Assembly: GCA_938082545.1 (NCBI GenBank)
Contig: CALKCL010000025.1
Span: 1 to 50,968, forward strand
Reading direction: 5' to 3'
DNA length: 50,968 nt
DNA from: an uncultured Gammaproteobacteria bacterium
Lineage (GTDB): Bacteria; Pseudomonadota; Gammaproteobacteria; Ga0077536
Numbering within the stretch: position 1 is the first letter of the stretch; every line of letters begins with the position of its first letter. Positions 7,730 through 16,214 of this stretch are shown here, in pieces. The translations under genes were made by a program, and so were the position numbers. The notes below the pieces were generated by a model that was given only the letters and a program-made list of their open reading frames with translations, made no database searches and was not told the DNA's origin.

Positions 7730-7868
7730 TCTTTGTATCTCCTAAATTAGCGTGAATCAACTTTAACTCGGCGTCTGTATTCCATAGTCGATGATAATAT
7801 AGCCTAAAGAACGACCGTCAAACCTTCAGCGTCTTTACCTCAGCGTCGAGAAAACTTATATTGTCCCA

Positions 7869-8090
7869 ATGAATTATAGACGCAATAGCTTTACCATATT
7901 AAAGCTTGGCAGTGCATGCTGGGTAGGTACAATATCCATAATGCTGATTGTGCAATTATTCGTCGGAAGTTCGATAACCGATCTGACCTACTTGATGGCC
8001 ATCATACTGCTCCCTCCAGTAGGCCTATTCATCATATGGGCGTCAATATTCACAGTTATCGATCTATTTTCGAAAAACTGGCGTTCTTGA
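7869..8090 (+). CDS. Predicted small two-helix membrane protein
   Basis: This 73-residue frame encodes two hydrophobic segments (about residues 14-33 and 40-65) and a short basic end. I see no clear Shine-Dalgarno site and no recognisable family. It is followed 2 bases later by another small hydrophobic frame (8093-8248). The pair could be two coupled genes or one membrane protein split by a frameshift. It is transcribed divergently from the RidA-like gene. Confidence 0.35.
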   Translation: MNYRRNSFTILKLGSACWVGTISIMLIVQLFVGSSITDLTYLMAIILLPPVGLFIIWASIFTVIDLFSKNWRS

Positions 8091-8092
8091 GC

Positions 8093-8248
8093 ATGCTCAT
8101 CAGACTCATTGCCATATCACTGCTCTTGCTACTTTTATCTAAGCTTTTAAAACCTGCAATGCCGAGATTCAGTCAGGCGATCCTTATTGGTCTTGGTATC
8201 ACTCTTGTAGGAAGTTTTTTGTTATTTATCTACGCTTTTATGACGTAG
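8093..8248 (+). CDS. Predicted small hydrophobic protein following the 7869 ORF
   Basis: The frame starting at ATG 8093-8095 gives 51 residues with two hydrophobic helices (leucine-rich near residues 3-17, and a glycine/isoleucine-rich helix near 29-49). The same frame is open upstream to 7916, but there it is soluble, cysteine/histidine-rich and overlaps the 7869 frame, so only the last part looks real. No ribosome site is obvious. It may be the displaced C-terminal half of the preceding protein. Confidence 0.3.
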   Translation: MLIRLIAISLLLLLLSKLLKPAMPRFSQAILIGLGITLVGSFLLFIYAFMT

Positions 8249-8409
8249 TCTGAGACAACATGGCATTGCTTTATCTGAACTAAGGAGCCTATACTTCATT
8301 CTTTATAGTATTGATGGTAGGACGCGAAAAACTTGATTTTTTTTCAAGTCTCGACTTTTAACCCACTGAGAAATACATCGCACCGAGCTCATAAAATTAG
8401 GAAATCACT

Positions 8410-9252
8410 ATGACGGATTCGAACGAATATACACCACCTGAAGTTTGGACGTGGGACACGGAAAGCGGAGGGAAATTCGCAAGTATTAACCGTCCTATTT
8501 CGGGAGCAACCAACGAGAAAGATCTACCTGTTGGAGAACACCCCTTGCAATTATATTCAATGGGTACACCTAACGGAGTCAAAGTGACTATCATGCTTGA
8601 AGAGCTCTTAGCGTTAGGTATAAAAGAAGCTGAGTATGATGCTTTCTATATTGATATCAGCGAAGGAGATCAATTCAGCAGCGGTTTTGTCGACATCAAT
8701 CCAAACTCAAAAATTCCTGCTCTTTTCGATCGGAGCACCTCCCCCGGTACAAGAGTTTTTGAATCTGCAGCAATTTTATTCTACCTGGCAGAAAAATTCG
8801 GACAATTCATACCAACCGATCCTGCCGAACGCGCAGAGTGTATGAGTTGGCTGTTTTGGCAAATGGGCAGCGCTCCATATCTAGGTGGCGGATTCGGGCA
8901 TTTTTACGCCTATGCGCCGTCTAAAATGGAATACCCAATAAATCGTTTTGCGATGGAAGTGAAACGTCAGCTAGATGTACTCGACAAGAACCTCATGTCA
9001 AAGCCATTCCTATCTGGATCTGAATACAATATTTCTGACATGGCGACATTCTCTTGGTACGGATGGCTTGTCATGGATAATCTTTACGAGGCTAGAGAAT
9101 TTCTTGATGTAGCCTCGTATAAAAATGTAAACAGATGGGCCAATGAAATAAATGACCGGCCTGCTGTGCAACGCGGCCGAAAAGTTAATAGAACTTGGGG
9201 ACCGGAAGAAGGGCAATTAAAAGAAAGACATCATTCGAGCGATTTAGACTAG
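8410..9252 (+). CDS. yghU: YghU-type glutathione transferase / glutathione-dependent disulfide-bond oxidoreductase
   Basis: The 280-residue product follows E. coli YghU throughout: VWTWDTESGGKFASINRP at the N-terminus, LPVGEHPLQLYSMGTPNG, MLEELLALG, NPNSKIPAL, LGGGFGHFY and a C-terminal NRTWGPEEGQLKERH. YghU proteins bind two glutathione molecules and have disulfide reductase or peroxidase activity in the cytoplasm. An AGGAA site about 8 bases upstream of the ATG supports the start. It stands alone between the small membrane ORFs and the convergent acyl-CoA ligase. The family and probable orthology are among the surest calls in the window. Confidence 0.92.
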   Translation: MTDSNEYTPPEVWTWDTESGGKFASINRPISGATNEKDLPVGEHPLQLYSMGTPNGVKVTIMLEELLALGIKEAEYDAFYIDISEGDQFSSGFVDINPNSKIPALFDRSTSPGTRVFESAAILFYLAEKFGQFIPTDPAERAECMSWLFWQMGSAPYLGGGFGHFYAYAPSKMEYPINRFAMEVKRQLDVLDKNLMSKPFLSGSEYNISDMATFSWYGWLVMDNLYEAREFLDVASYKNVNRWANEINDRPAVQRGRKVNRTWGPEEGQLKERHHSSDLD

Positions 9253-9288
9253 CTGTAAAAGCCAAGCGATCCGTATCGCAACAGCTTG

Positions 9289-9305
9289 CTGAGCAAAATG
9301 CTCAG
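9289..9305. terminator. Small perfect hairpin between convergent genes
   Basis: CTGAGC (9289-9294), loop AAAAT, GCTCAG (9300-9305) is a perfect 6-bp stem in the 58-base gap between the convergent yghU-like and acyl-CoA ligase genes. Neither strand has a proper T-run after the stem, so it is only a weak candidate for a bidirectional terminator. Confidence 0.3.
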
Positions 9306-9310
9306 AAAAA

Positions 9311-10930
9311 TCAACCTAGCTTCATACTGAGCTCATCTTTTAGTTTAAGTTTGTTGATTTTACCCGTTGACGTTAGCGGCAAATTAATTTCCTGGTAAAA
9401 AATAATGCTTTCGGGCACTTTGTATGAAGCGAGTTCTTCTCTACAAAATTCCCGTAAATTTTTCTCTGACTCTTGCTCGCCTTCTTCATACACGACTACA
9501 GCAACAACTTTCTCTTCTTTGACATGATCAAAGACTCCGACAACATATGCTTGTTTTACCATCGGATGCGCCACCAGAATCCCTTCGACCTCAAGTGGTG
9601 CGACGTTAATACCACCTGTTTTGATCATCTCCTTGAAGCGTCCTTTGAAATAGAGGCGCCCATCTTGATCGAGGCAACCTAGATCTCCCGACAAAAAGAA
9701 ATCATTATGGAAAGTCGATACAGTCATTTCTGGCTCTAGATAGTAACCAACCGTCACGTGGCCTTTGATAGCAATCTCGCCTATAACACCAGAGGGAAGA
9801 ATTTCTCTCGTGTCACGATCTAATATTTGTACATCCATACCCGGAAGAGGCATGCCTTGGGAATTCAGTCGCTGTTCTAGAGAATCAAAGGCATCACAGA
9901 CCGTAGCGTTACCGTAAGTCTCTGTTGACCCATAAACGTTACATAGCTCATGGGCATTTAATGTCTCTATTATAAATGCAACATCTTCAGGAAGTCCTAT
10001 CGTCAAACCTGTGCGCATAGTCTCAACCGCATCTTTGGACCAGTAGCTACTCGCCTTCAGAGCTCTTACCATGTTCGCCATTCCGTAGAAAATCGTACAA
10101 CACTGCAATCTAATAGTAGTAAGCGCCTGATCAGCTTCAAAGCTTTCCTGCAGAACAATCGTGCCGCCATGCGTCATTATTGCAGGTAAGGCGTTAGCTG
10201 ATCCGAAAGACCAGAATAATGGGACAGCAAGCCATAACCGATCAGACTCAGTAAGGTGCTGCCGTTCGCCTATATCAAATCCATTTTCTATGACCCCTTT
10301 GTGTGCAAGCATCACTCCCTTAGGACTAGCAGTTGAACCGGATGTGTATAATATGTAACAAATATCTTCAGGATTTACAGATGCTTGAGCATCTAAGAGA
10401 ACCTCCTCGTTATATAGAGAATTTCGATTCATAAAGTCAGACCAGCTTACGATCGCACCCTCAGTCTCCCCATCGATAGTAATGACGGTCTTTAACTCCG
10501 GTAAAGCTGGAGAATCAAAAGCAAATGGTTGTTGTTCTGATAGCTCTGGACAGTCAGCTCGAATTCCAGCCAGAAAATCCTGGCCTCGGATCTTCGATAA
10601 CATAATCAAAGCTGCGGCACCTGATTGATTCAAACACCAGTTCAATTCTCTACTTGTCGAAAATGTACTGACGGCAGTCATCACTGCCCCTATCTTTGCT
10701 ATCGCAAAAGCAGCGATTAGCCATTCAGGCCGGTTACCCGCCAATACCGCAACTCTATCGCCATGTTTTATGCCTACAGATAGTAGCGACCTAGCAAACT
10801 TATCTACCTCTTTTCTCCACACGGAGAAGCTGATGTTTACATCTCCAAAGATAAGCGCTGTCTGCGAGCCTCTGGTGACAGACATCTCGTCAAGAAGGTC
10901 GCCTAGCGTTTTACTTTTAGGACGAATCAT
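9311..10930 (-). CDS. AMP-dependent acyl-CoA synthetase / acid-CoA ligase
   Basis: A 539-residue ANL-superfamily enzyme that activates a carboxylic acid to an acyl-CoA via an acyl-adenylate. All core motifs are present: ILYTSGSTASPKGV (193-206), YGSTETYG (332-339), SGDLG (413-417), YFKGRFKEMIKTGGINVAP and STGKIN near 521-526 with the catalytic lysine. The substrate cannot be read from sequence. It ends the minus-strand run and starts 17 bases after the enoyl-CoA hydratase gene, so the two are probably co-transcribed and act on the same acyl chain. The ribosome site is weak (GGGACG about 12 bases upstream). Confidence 0.9.
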   Translation of the reverse strand: MIRPKSKTLGDLLDEMSVTRGSQTALIFGDVNISFSVWRKEVDKFARSLLSVGIKHGDRVAVLAGNRPEWLIAAFAIAKIGAVMTAVSTFSTSRELNWCLNQSGAAALIMLSKIRGQDFLAGIRADCPELSEQQPFAFDSPALPELKTVITIDGETEGAIVSWSDFMNRNSLYNEEVLLDAQASVNPEDICYILYTSGSTASPKGVMLAHKGVIENGFDIGERQHLTESDRLWLAVPLFWSFGSANALPAIMTHGGTIVLQESFEADQALTTIRLQCCTIFYGMANMVRALKASSYWSKDAVETMRTGLTIGLPEDVAFIIETLNAHELCNVYGSTETYGNATVCDAFDSLEQRLNSQGMPLPGMDVQILDRDTREILPSGVIGEIAIKGHVTVGYYLEPEMTVSTFHNDFFLSGDLGCLDQDGRLYFKGRFKEMIKTGGINVAPLEVEGILVAHPMVKQAYVVGVFDHVKEEKVVAVVVYEEGEQESEKNLREFCREELASYKVPESIIFYQEINLPLTSTGKINKLKLKDELSMKLG

Positions 10931-10947
10931 AATTACTAACGTCCCAA

Positions 10948-11703
10948 TTAATAATTTGGTTTACGTTTTTCAAGGAACGCCGCTACTCCTTCCTTAAAAT
11001 CATCACTTGCGCGGACTTCCTCTCCTAAACGTTGCTCAAGTAATTCTCTACTTTGCACATGAGCAGAGATAGTATCGCTCACTTGCTTTTTAACTGCCTG
11101 AACAGCCTTAGGTCCGTTACGTGCGATGGTTCTCGCTTTCTTTAGCGCCCAAACCATAAGCTCGTCATGGCTTTCAAAAATTTCATTTATGATATCTAAC
11201 TCCACGCTTCTCTCAGCGTCAATGAGCTCTCCTGTCAGGAGGAGATCCATTGCATGTATATAGCCGATTTGCTCTACAAGCTTTAATGTTGCGCCCCCAA
11301 AAGGATAAACAGACCATTTAACTTCGGGCAAACCAAAGCGTGCGCTCGCTACACAACCTCGTATATCTGTGGAGAGCAAAAGCTCAAGACCGCCCCCAAT
11401 ACAATCTCCGTTAACTGCAGAAATAATTGGTTTCGAATATGAATCACATTTCAGCAAAGAATGATTAACAATTGTTGCCATCTCTTCCGAGCCGGTCAGG
11501 TCGCCACTGAGATCTGCCCCCACACAAAAACCTCGCTCTCCCGCACCTGTCACAATAATACAACGCGTGGTATCTGCTTCTAATTCATCCCATACAGTAC
11601 CTAGCTCACGCATCATATCTCGTGTCATGGCATTCAAACGAAGCTGATTATCTATGGTTACCATCGCAACATATTTATCAGGTCGTTCTAAGGTTATCTT
11701 CAC
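10948..11703 (-). CDS. Enoyl-CoA hydratase/isomerase family protein
   Basis: A 251-residue crotonase-fold protein. It has the oxyanion-hole region FCVGADLS (residues ~59-66) and VNGDCIGGGLELLLSTDIR with the first catalytic Glu. The second Glu lies in GLPEVKWSVYP, and the product ends in the standard FLEKRKP. It should hydrate or isomerise enoyl-CoA in the cytoplasm. The start codon is GTG (plus-strand cac at 11701-11703) with a well placed AGGAG 5 bases upstream. It sits between an LLM oxidoreductase and the acyl-CoA ligase in one operon-like run. Confidence 0.88.
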   Translation of the reverse strand: MKITLERPDKYVAMVTIDNQLRLNAMTRDMMRELGTVWDELEADTTRCIIVTGAGERGFCVGADLSGDLTGSEEMATIVNHSLLKCDSYSKPIISAVNGDCIGGGLELLLSTDIRGCVASARFGLPEVKWSVYPFGGATLKLVEQIGYIHAMDLLLTGELIDAERSVELDIINEIFESHDELMVWALKKARTIARNGPKAVQAVKKQVSDTISAHVQSRELLEQRLGEEVRASDDFKEGVAAFLEKRKPNY

Positions 11704-11722
11704 GTAGTCTCCTAAAAAAAAT

Positions 11723-12805
11723 CTAGCGAAAAGCAGGCATTACATGCTCAGCGAAATCTTTCAGTACTTTCCTCTCGCAGTCCATCGGTGGCCACAACGC
11801 AATTTCTTTGATCCCTGCGGATTCAAGTTTTCGAACATGTTCGATAATTTGGTCTGGCTCGCCAACCAATGTCCCAGCCTCTATTGCTCCAGGAGTGATA
11901 TATCCGCGTTCAGCCGGCTGTAAATAAACCAAGTGGCCCTCATGTATTTGACGAAAACGCGCTCTTTCAGGAAGACTCATATTAGCGACTCTCTTGAGAT
12001 AGTCTCCCCAAATTGGTTGGAAATATTCAGGGATAATCGCATCGTTTTCGCCGCTGTCTTTCCATAACTCATAGTAAAAATGCAACTCACAGGCCACCCA
12101 ACTTCCTGTTTCATCAATGACACGGTCATCTGTAAGCTTATCACCGGGCTGTAAGACACAGCTACTCGTGATAAAAGCGGTATGGAAATCCTCTGGCAGC
12201 TGTCGTCCAACTTTAGCAGCCCCGGCATAAATAGCATCCACCTTAGGTGTAAATACCTCAGGCTCGCCTCCAACGGTCATGAACCCATCGCCAAAGCGTC
12301 CTGCAGCTGCTAATGCCATGGGGCCATTCGCTGCCACATAAATTGGGATAGGATCTTCAAGATTCAAAAACCCTCTATCCTGATGCATGAACTGTATCTC
12401 TCGAGTTTCGCTATCATAGGTATAGTCAACAGCGTCTCCCTTCAATAAGTTTCTGACAGTTTCCAAATAGGAGCTAAATGCCTTTGCTCGCATCGGATTT
12501 TGTCCCATTGTGCGCATCGCGGTATGTCCTGTGCCTAATCCTAAGAATGTGCGACCCGGAGCAATGGCATTGATAGTACCGATCGAATGTGCTGTCACTG
12601 GGGCGATACGAGTTCCAGTTATAGCAACGCCGGTCCCCAACTTTATACGGCTCGTGTTGTGGGCGGCTAAAGCCAAAGTTGCATAACAGTCCGACCATAT
12701 CATTTGTGAATCGCCTACCCACGCTCGATCAAAACCAAGTTCTTCTGCGTACTGAATAAACTTCCAGTTATTTATATGCGTGCTTACCCCAATGCCGAAT
12801 TCCAT
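11723..12805 (-). CDS. LLM class flavin-dependent oxidoreductase (F420-dependent-like)
   Basis: A 360-residue luciferase-like TIM barrel. Motifs are FGIGVSTHI at the start, EELGFDRAWVGDSQM, RIKLGTGVAITGTR, APGRTFLGLGTGHTAMRTMG and PIPIYVAANGPMALAAAGRFGDG. The pattern resembles the F420-dependent methylenetetrahydromethanopterin-reductase/N5,N10-type branch more than FMN alkane monooxygenases, but the cofactor is not certain. AAGGA precedes ATG 12805. It is 19 bases upstream of the enoyl-CoA hydratase gene and likely in the same transcript. Confidence 0.85.
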   Translation of the reverse strand: MEFGIGVSTHINNWKFIQYAEELGFDRAWVGDSQMIWSDCYATLALAAHNTSRIKLGTGVAITGTRIAPVTAHSIGTINAIAPGRTFLGLGTGHTAMRTMGQNPMRAKAFSSYLETVRNLLKGDAVDYTYDSETREIQFMHQDRGFLNLEDPIPIYVAANGPMALAAAGRFGDGFMTVGGEPEVFTPKVDAIYAGAAKVGRQLPEDFHTAFITSSCVLQPGDKLTDDRVIDETGSWVACELHFYYELWKDSGENDAIIPEYFQPIWGDYLKRVANMSLPERARFRQIHEGHLVYLQPAERGYITPGAIEAGTLVGEPDQIIEHVRKLESAGIKEIALWPPMDCERKVLKDFAEHVMPAFR

Positions 12806-12866
12806 TTTTTTTCCTTATAAAAAATTAAAACATTCCTAGTTGAACTATTGTCATTAAAACGCTTCT

Positions 12867-13520
12867 CTACGGGCGAGACTGCTCATAGAACTCGTTGGCA
12901 AGATCTGAAGAAGTCATGACCCGACCAAAATAAGGCAACAGCTTCTGCATGGTCTGTTCGCTATAATCACCCAGCATTCTATCGGTACAATCCGATAGAA
13001 TGACTACGCCGTAGTCTCTTTCGTTGGCGCTACGTGCTGTCATCTCAATACCAAAGTTCGTCGCTAATCCTGCCAAAATTAGAATCGTTCGGCCAGAATT
13101 TCTAAGTAGCACCTCAAATTCGCTACAAGTGAACGGATCTACTTTCGCATTATCAACTTCATATTCAAAAGATCCGACCTCAGGTTTAAGTTCGTCTAGC
13201 GTTTGCGCACCCCAGGAACCTCGAACGGCCATATTATTCTCTGGCACCTGCAAAACCCTTCCTGATCCTCTAACGTAACCATTTCGCCGAATACTCAACT
13301 CTGGGTGACCGGGCCGAAAGGTTTCGTTATGAAAAATAATAGGAACTTTATTTGAACGACATTGATGTACTAAAGAAACGATGCGTTCCTTTGTGTCAGG
13401 AAACGGCAGAGTGTCTTTAGTAAAATGATAACCACTGCCTTCAGGGTGCCAGAAATCATTCTGCAAATGAGTCAGAACCAGAAGTGCTTCATTCATAGAA
13501 ACAGGTGGAAACTCGACCAT
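12867..13520 (-). CDS. Isochorismatase-like hydrolase lacking the usual catalytic cysteine
   Basis: A 217-residue protein of the cysteine hydrolase/isochorismatase fold. The catalytic Asp is in THLQNDFW (D22) and the Lys in DNAKVDPF (K126). The segment that normally reads GxATNxCV reads GLATNFGIEMTARSANERDY, so the nucleophilic Cys is Gly157. Amidase-type members (nicotinamidase, N-carbamoylsarcosine amidase) need this Cys, whereas vinyl-ether-cleaving isochorismatases do without it. Amide hydrolysis is therefore not expected by the usual route. A GGGGAT ribosome site precedes the ATG. It is the first gene of the 9311-13520 run. Confidence 0.8.
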   Translation of the reverse strand: MVEFPPVSMNEALLVLTHLQNDFWHPEGSGYHFTKDTLPFPDTKERIVSLVHQCRSNKVPIIFHNETFRPGHPELSIRRNGYVRGSGRVLQVPENNMAVRGSWGAQTLDELKPEVGSFEYEVDNAKVDPFTCSEFEVLLRNSGRTILILAGLATNFGIEMTARSANERDYGVVILSDCTDRMLGDYSEQTMQKLLPYFGRVMTSSDLANEFYEQSRP

Positions 13521-13599
13521 AGTATTATCCCCTTAATACAACCGACTAGACACAACCACTATACTCACAGGCAACTGCTCTCTTCAACCGCTAGATCTA

Positions 13600-13797
13600 T
13601 TACGTAGCAATAAAAAAAGCGGTGTTAGCATAATCTCGAGAAGTAATGAGCAAGTAGCCTCCAGTAGACATTTCTACAGAATATCCTACCGGTACTACAA
13701 TAGTTGTGTCCTTCGCAACTAACAGTACTGGACCACTAACCATTTCGTTTTCTAGTATTCGGTTGGGTATGGAGTGACCTCCGACTGAAACCGCCAT
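13600..13797 (-). pseudogene. Possible remnant of a hydantoinase A-type C-terminus
   Basis: This 65-residue frame contains NEMVSGPVLLVAKDTTIVVPVGYS followed by EMSTGGYLLI. That resembles the end of HyuA/acetophenone-carboxylase-type proteins, where ...AGPAIVEQxDTTVVVPPGW... precedes the last strand. The open frame extends upstream by about 22 more codons to a TAG near 13868, still without the rest of the enzyme and without a ribosome site. It therefore looks like a decayed fragment rather than a gene. Coding by chance is the alternative. A nearly complete HyuA-like gene is at 1-1457. Confidence 0.4.
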
Positions 13798-13843
13798 TTC
13801 AACTGCAGCGGAAGAATTTCCCCGCTTATAGTTTGGCGAGACG

Positions 13844-13866
13844 TAGTTCTTTAGAGTAAAGAACTA
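13844..13866. repeat. Perfect 10-bp dyad with 3-base centre
   Basis: TAGTTCTTTA (13844-13853), GAG, TAAAGAACTA (13857-13866) is a perfect inverted repeat. Its right arm overlaps a second palindrome GAACTAGTTC (13861-13870). There is no T-run beside it. It is either an operator-like site or a small RNA hairpin in the gap left of the Old Yellow Enzyme gene. Confidence 0.5.
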
Positions 13867-13878
13867 GTTCAATGTTTC

Positions 13879-13909
13879 TGAAATACCTTAGTGCTGCTCG
13901 GGTATTTCA
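13879..13909. repeat. Perfect 9-bp inverted repeat with 13-base loop
   Basis: TGAAATACC (13879-13887) and GGTATTTCA (13901-13909) pair perfectly around a 13-base loop. It lies 48 bases beyond the stop of the Old Yellow Enzyme gene on the minus strand. It may be a terminator stem, but no T-tract follows on either strand. Confidence 0.45.
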
Positions 13910-13957
13910 ACGGCAAAGTTAGGTAAGCATTTTAAGATTATATTGCACATTTATTGT

Positions 13958-15073
13958 CTAGCTATTCAAAATAACATCGGCATCTACGAAACCATCTGCA
14001 CCTTTAACAAAGCCTTTCCATACCTTCATATATTCAACAAACGTATCACTCAATCCTTCGTTTCGGAGATAATCTGCAGAGACAGGTAATGTTGCCGGCA
14101 CGAAGTTGGGGTTTTTCTTCAATTGATTGGGATAATCGTGATGAAGTATCCCGGCTTTACCCAGCATGACCCAATCAATCCCCATACCCATAACTTTCTC
14201 AACATCGTCTGGTGTCATTATTTTACCCGCCACTCCCAGCCTAACATCGCCCCGCTCTAATTGAGAAAAGTACGACAATAAACTTTGTCCTTTATATTCT
14301 TCAGCTTCTGCTTCCTTGAACACATCCCACAGAGACATATCTAAAAATTCTATTAATCCGTCTTTCATTAGCTTCTGAGCAGTCTCAATGACTTCACCTA
14401 AGTCCATACCAAACCGTTCAGGAGAAAGTCTCATCCCTATCATGAAATCATCTCCACACACAGATCGGATTCCTTCGATAATTTCAAACATAGGGGCGGA
14501 GCGGTTAGCCAAAGATCCACCAAAACGATCGGTTCTCTTATTAACTTCCGGAGATAGAAATTGGGCTAGTAGATATCCATGTGCGCCATGAAGCTCAACA
14601 CCATCAAACCCAGCTTTCTCAGCTCGAGCAGCAGCGGTAACGAAAGCACCAATCATGGTCTCAACTTCCTGAGTAGTCATTGCTCGAGCCCCCCACTTTT
14701 CGCTATCGGATGAAGACACAGGCTGCATACCAATGACATCAGAAGGGCATCGCATACCTCCATGGTACAACTGCGCTATCGCTATACTTTCATGCTCCTT
14801 AATCTTTGATGCCAGCCGAGTCAGTCCAGGTAGCTGATCATCCGAAAAGATACCTAGTTGGCCTGGAAACCCCTTCCCTTCTATCTGCACATGAGCGGCA
14901 CAAGTCATTGTCAGACCAAATCCACCTTCGGCACGCTTGGTCAACCAATGAAATTCATCATCAGACAAGCTGCCATCCTCATGACTTTGTGAGTTGGTCA
15001 AAGGTGCCAACATAAAGCGATTTTTCATCGCTGGACCACGCTTAAAGCTAAGACTGGAGTACAAATCATTCAT
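13958..15073 (-). CDS. NADH:flavin oxidoreductase / Old Yellow Enzyme family
   Basis: A 371-residue FMN-binding TIM barrel. It has the FMLAPLTNSQS start, IAQLYHGGM, and the active-site/FMN segment GFDGVELHGAHGYLLAQFLSP with His162 and His165. NKRTDRFGGSLANR, which contacts the cofactor, follows. It would reduce an activated C=C bond or a related substrate with NAD(P)H. There is no C-terminal FeS/NADH domain, so it is the short OYE type rather than the 2,4-dienoyl-CoA reductase type. The ribosome site is weak. It may share a transcript with 15162 (gap 88 bases). Confidence 0.88.
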   Translation of the reverse strand: MNDLYSSLSFKRGPAMKNRFMLAPLTNSQSHEDGSLSDDEFHWLTKRAEGGFGLTMTCAAHVQIEGKGFPGQLGIFSDDQLPGLTRLASKIKEHESIAIAQLYHGGMRCPSDVIGMQPVSSSDSEKWGARAMTTQEVETMIGAFVTAAARAEKAGFDGVELHGAHGYLLAQFLSPEVNKRTDRFGGSLANRSAPMFEIIEGIRSVCGDDFMIGMRLSPERFGMDLGEVIETAQKLMKDGLIEFLDMSLWDVFKEAEAEEYKGQSLLSYFSQLERGDVRLGVAGKIMTPDDVEKVMGMGIDWVMLGKAGILHHDYPNQLKKNPNFVPATLPVSADYLRNEGLSDTFVEYMKVWKGFVKGADGFVDADVILNS

Positions 15074-15161
15074 CGTGAAACTCTATATATGCTTAAAGAA
15101 GTAATGGAGGATAATGTGTCTTACAACAAAAGCCAAGTAGATAAATGTTCAGTCTTAGGTC

Positions 15162-16052
15162 TCAGATCAGATGTTCAATTTCGGACAACGTTATAAGCTG
15201 TATGAGCCCTACAATATCGTTTTTCCAAAGAGGGCTATAACTAGTCAGCTTAAGTGCTTTGGGGCATAAATTAGCCGCTGCCTCCGAAAGCCAAGCCTCC
15301 GTAACCGCACCACGTATCCTAAGGATAGGCGTCCCATCGACTAAGTCTTGACTTATATCTAGTTTACAAACATTTTCAAGATTAGCTGTTAAGTCTTCAG
15401 AGTATCGTTTGTTCTTTTTCTTTACTTCAAGATATAGAGATAAGTCTTCCTCGTATGAATCCCGCCCCAAAGCTTCGAAATTATCGCTCCTAATAGAAAA
15501 CACAACATCTGCGTACTGTGCCTGCGGTCGAACAAAGTCAATCGAATCCGCTTCACGTCGCTCAAAAGTCGCAATAACTTTGTCTAACTGATGCCCTCTC
15601 TCTCGAACATCTCGTTTGATTTTAAATTTCCGCCTAATATCCTCATCTACGTCCAAGTAAATTTGCAAGTCGTACTGGGACCTCATTTCCACCGAATACA
15701 AAGCGTGCAAGCCCTGAGCCACTATGATTTGTCGGGCCTCGACTACTGAAAGTTCGCTACTACGGCCCAAAGAATGATCATATTCATGTACTTCAACGCT
15801 ATCCCCTGCTGCAAGCGCAGAGAGGTCACGAGCATACCGGGACAAGTCATTAGCCATAGGATTAAGATGGGTAACCACTTCCCATGCCGGTTTCTCCCGA
15901 TCCCAGAAATGATAATTGTCGCCTGAAAGGACAGTCACTGCCTCAGAACCTAACAGCTGGACGACAGCATCCGCAAATGTATCTTTGCCAGAAGCTGAAT
16001 CTCCGGCTACGCCAATACATATAGATTTTTTTTCGAAATTCTTTGTTGCCAT
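15162..16052 (-). CDS. Uridine kinase / phosphoribulokinase-like P-loop protein
   Basis: A 296-residue protein with Walker A GVAGDSASGKDT (14-25) and SGDNYHFWDR, the usual uridine-kinase-type substrate loop. The segments THLNPMANDL, EVHEYDHSLG and QGLHALY follow, matching the URK/PRK fold (residues 10-200). About 90 extra C-terminal residues (from ~205) have no recognised motif. The natural substrate is uncertain, since such stand-alone relatives also phosphorylate other nucleosides or small sugars. No ribosome site is clear before ATG 16052. It has no obvious functional link to its catabolic neighbours. Confidence 0.75.
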   Translation of the reverse strand: MATKNFEKKSICIGVAGDSASGKDTFADAVVQLLGSEAVTVLSGDNYHFWDREKPAWEVVTHLNPMANDLSRYARDLSALAAGDSVEVHEYDHSLGRSSELSVVEARQIIVAQGLHALYSVEMRSQYDLQIYLDVDEDIRRKFKIKRDVRERGHQLDKVIATFERREADSIDFVRPQAQYADVVFSIRSDNFEALGRDSYEEDLSLYLEVKKKNKRYSEDLTANLENVCKLDISQDLVDGTPILRIRGAVTEAWLSEAAANLCPKALKLTSYSPLWKNDIVGLIQLITLSEIEHLI

Positions 16053-16214
16053 AAAATATTCTAATAAAAAGCCCTGTTGGACAATTATACACTCTGTTAG
16101 TGCTGAGACTGCACAATATCCTCCCGACAGGGTAAGGATGTGGGTCTACACCACCCATGATTGGTTCATAAAATATCTTAACGTCGAATCAAACCATTCG
16201 TACCACTAAATCAT

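Noticed and set aside
15943-16209. Overlapping ORFs around the start of the uridine-kinase-like gene
   Set aside because: They are antisense or out-of-frame readings with no family resemblance; the intergenic part shows nothing else clear.
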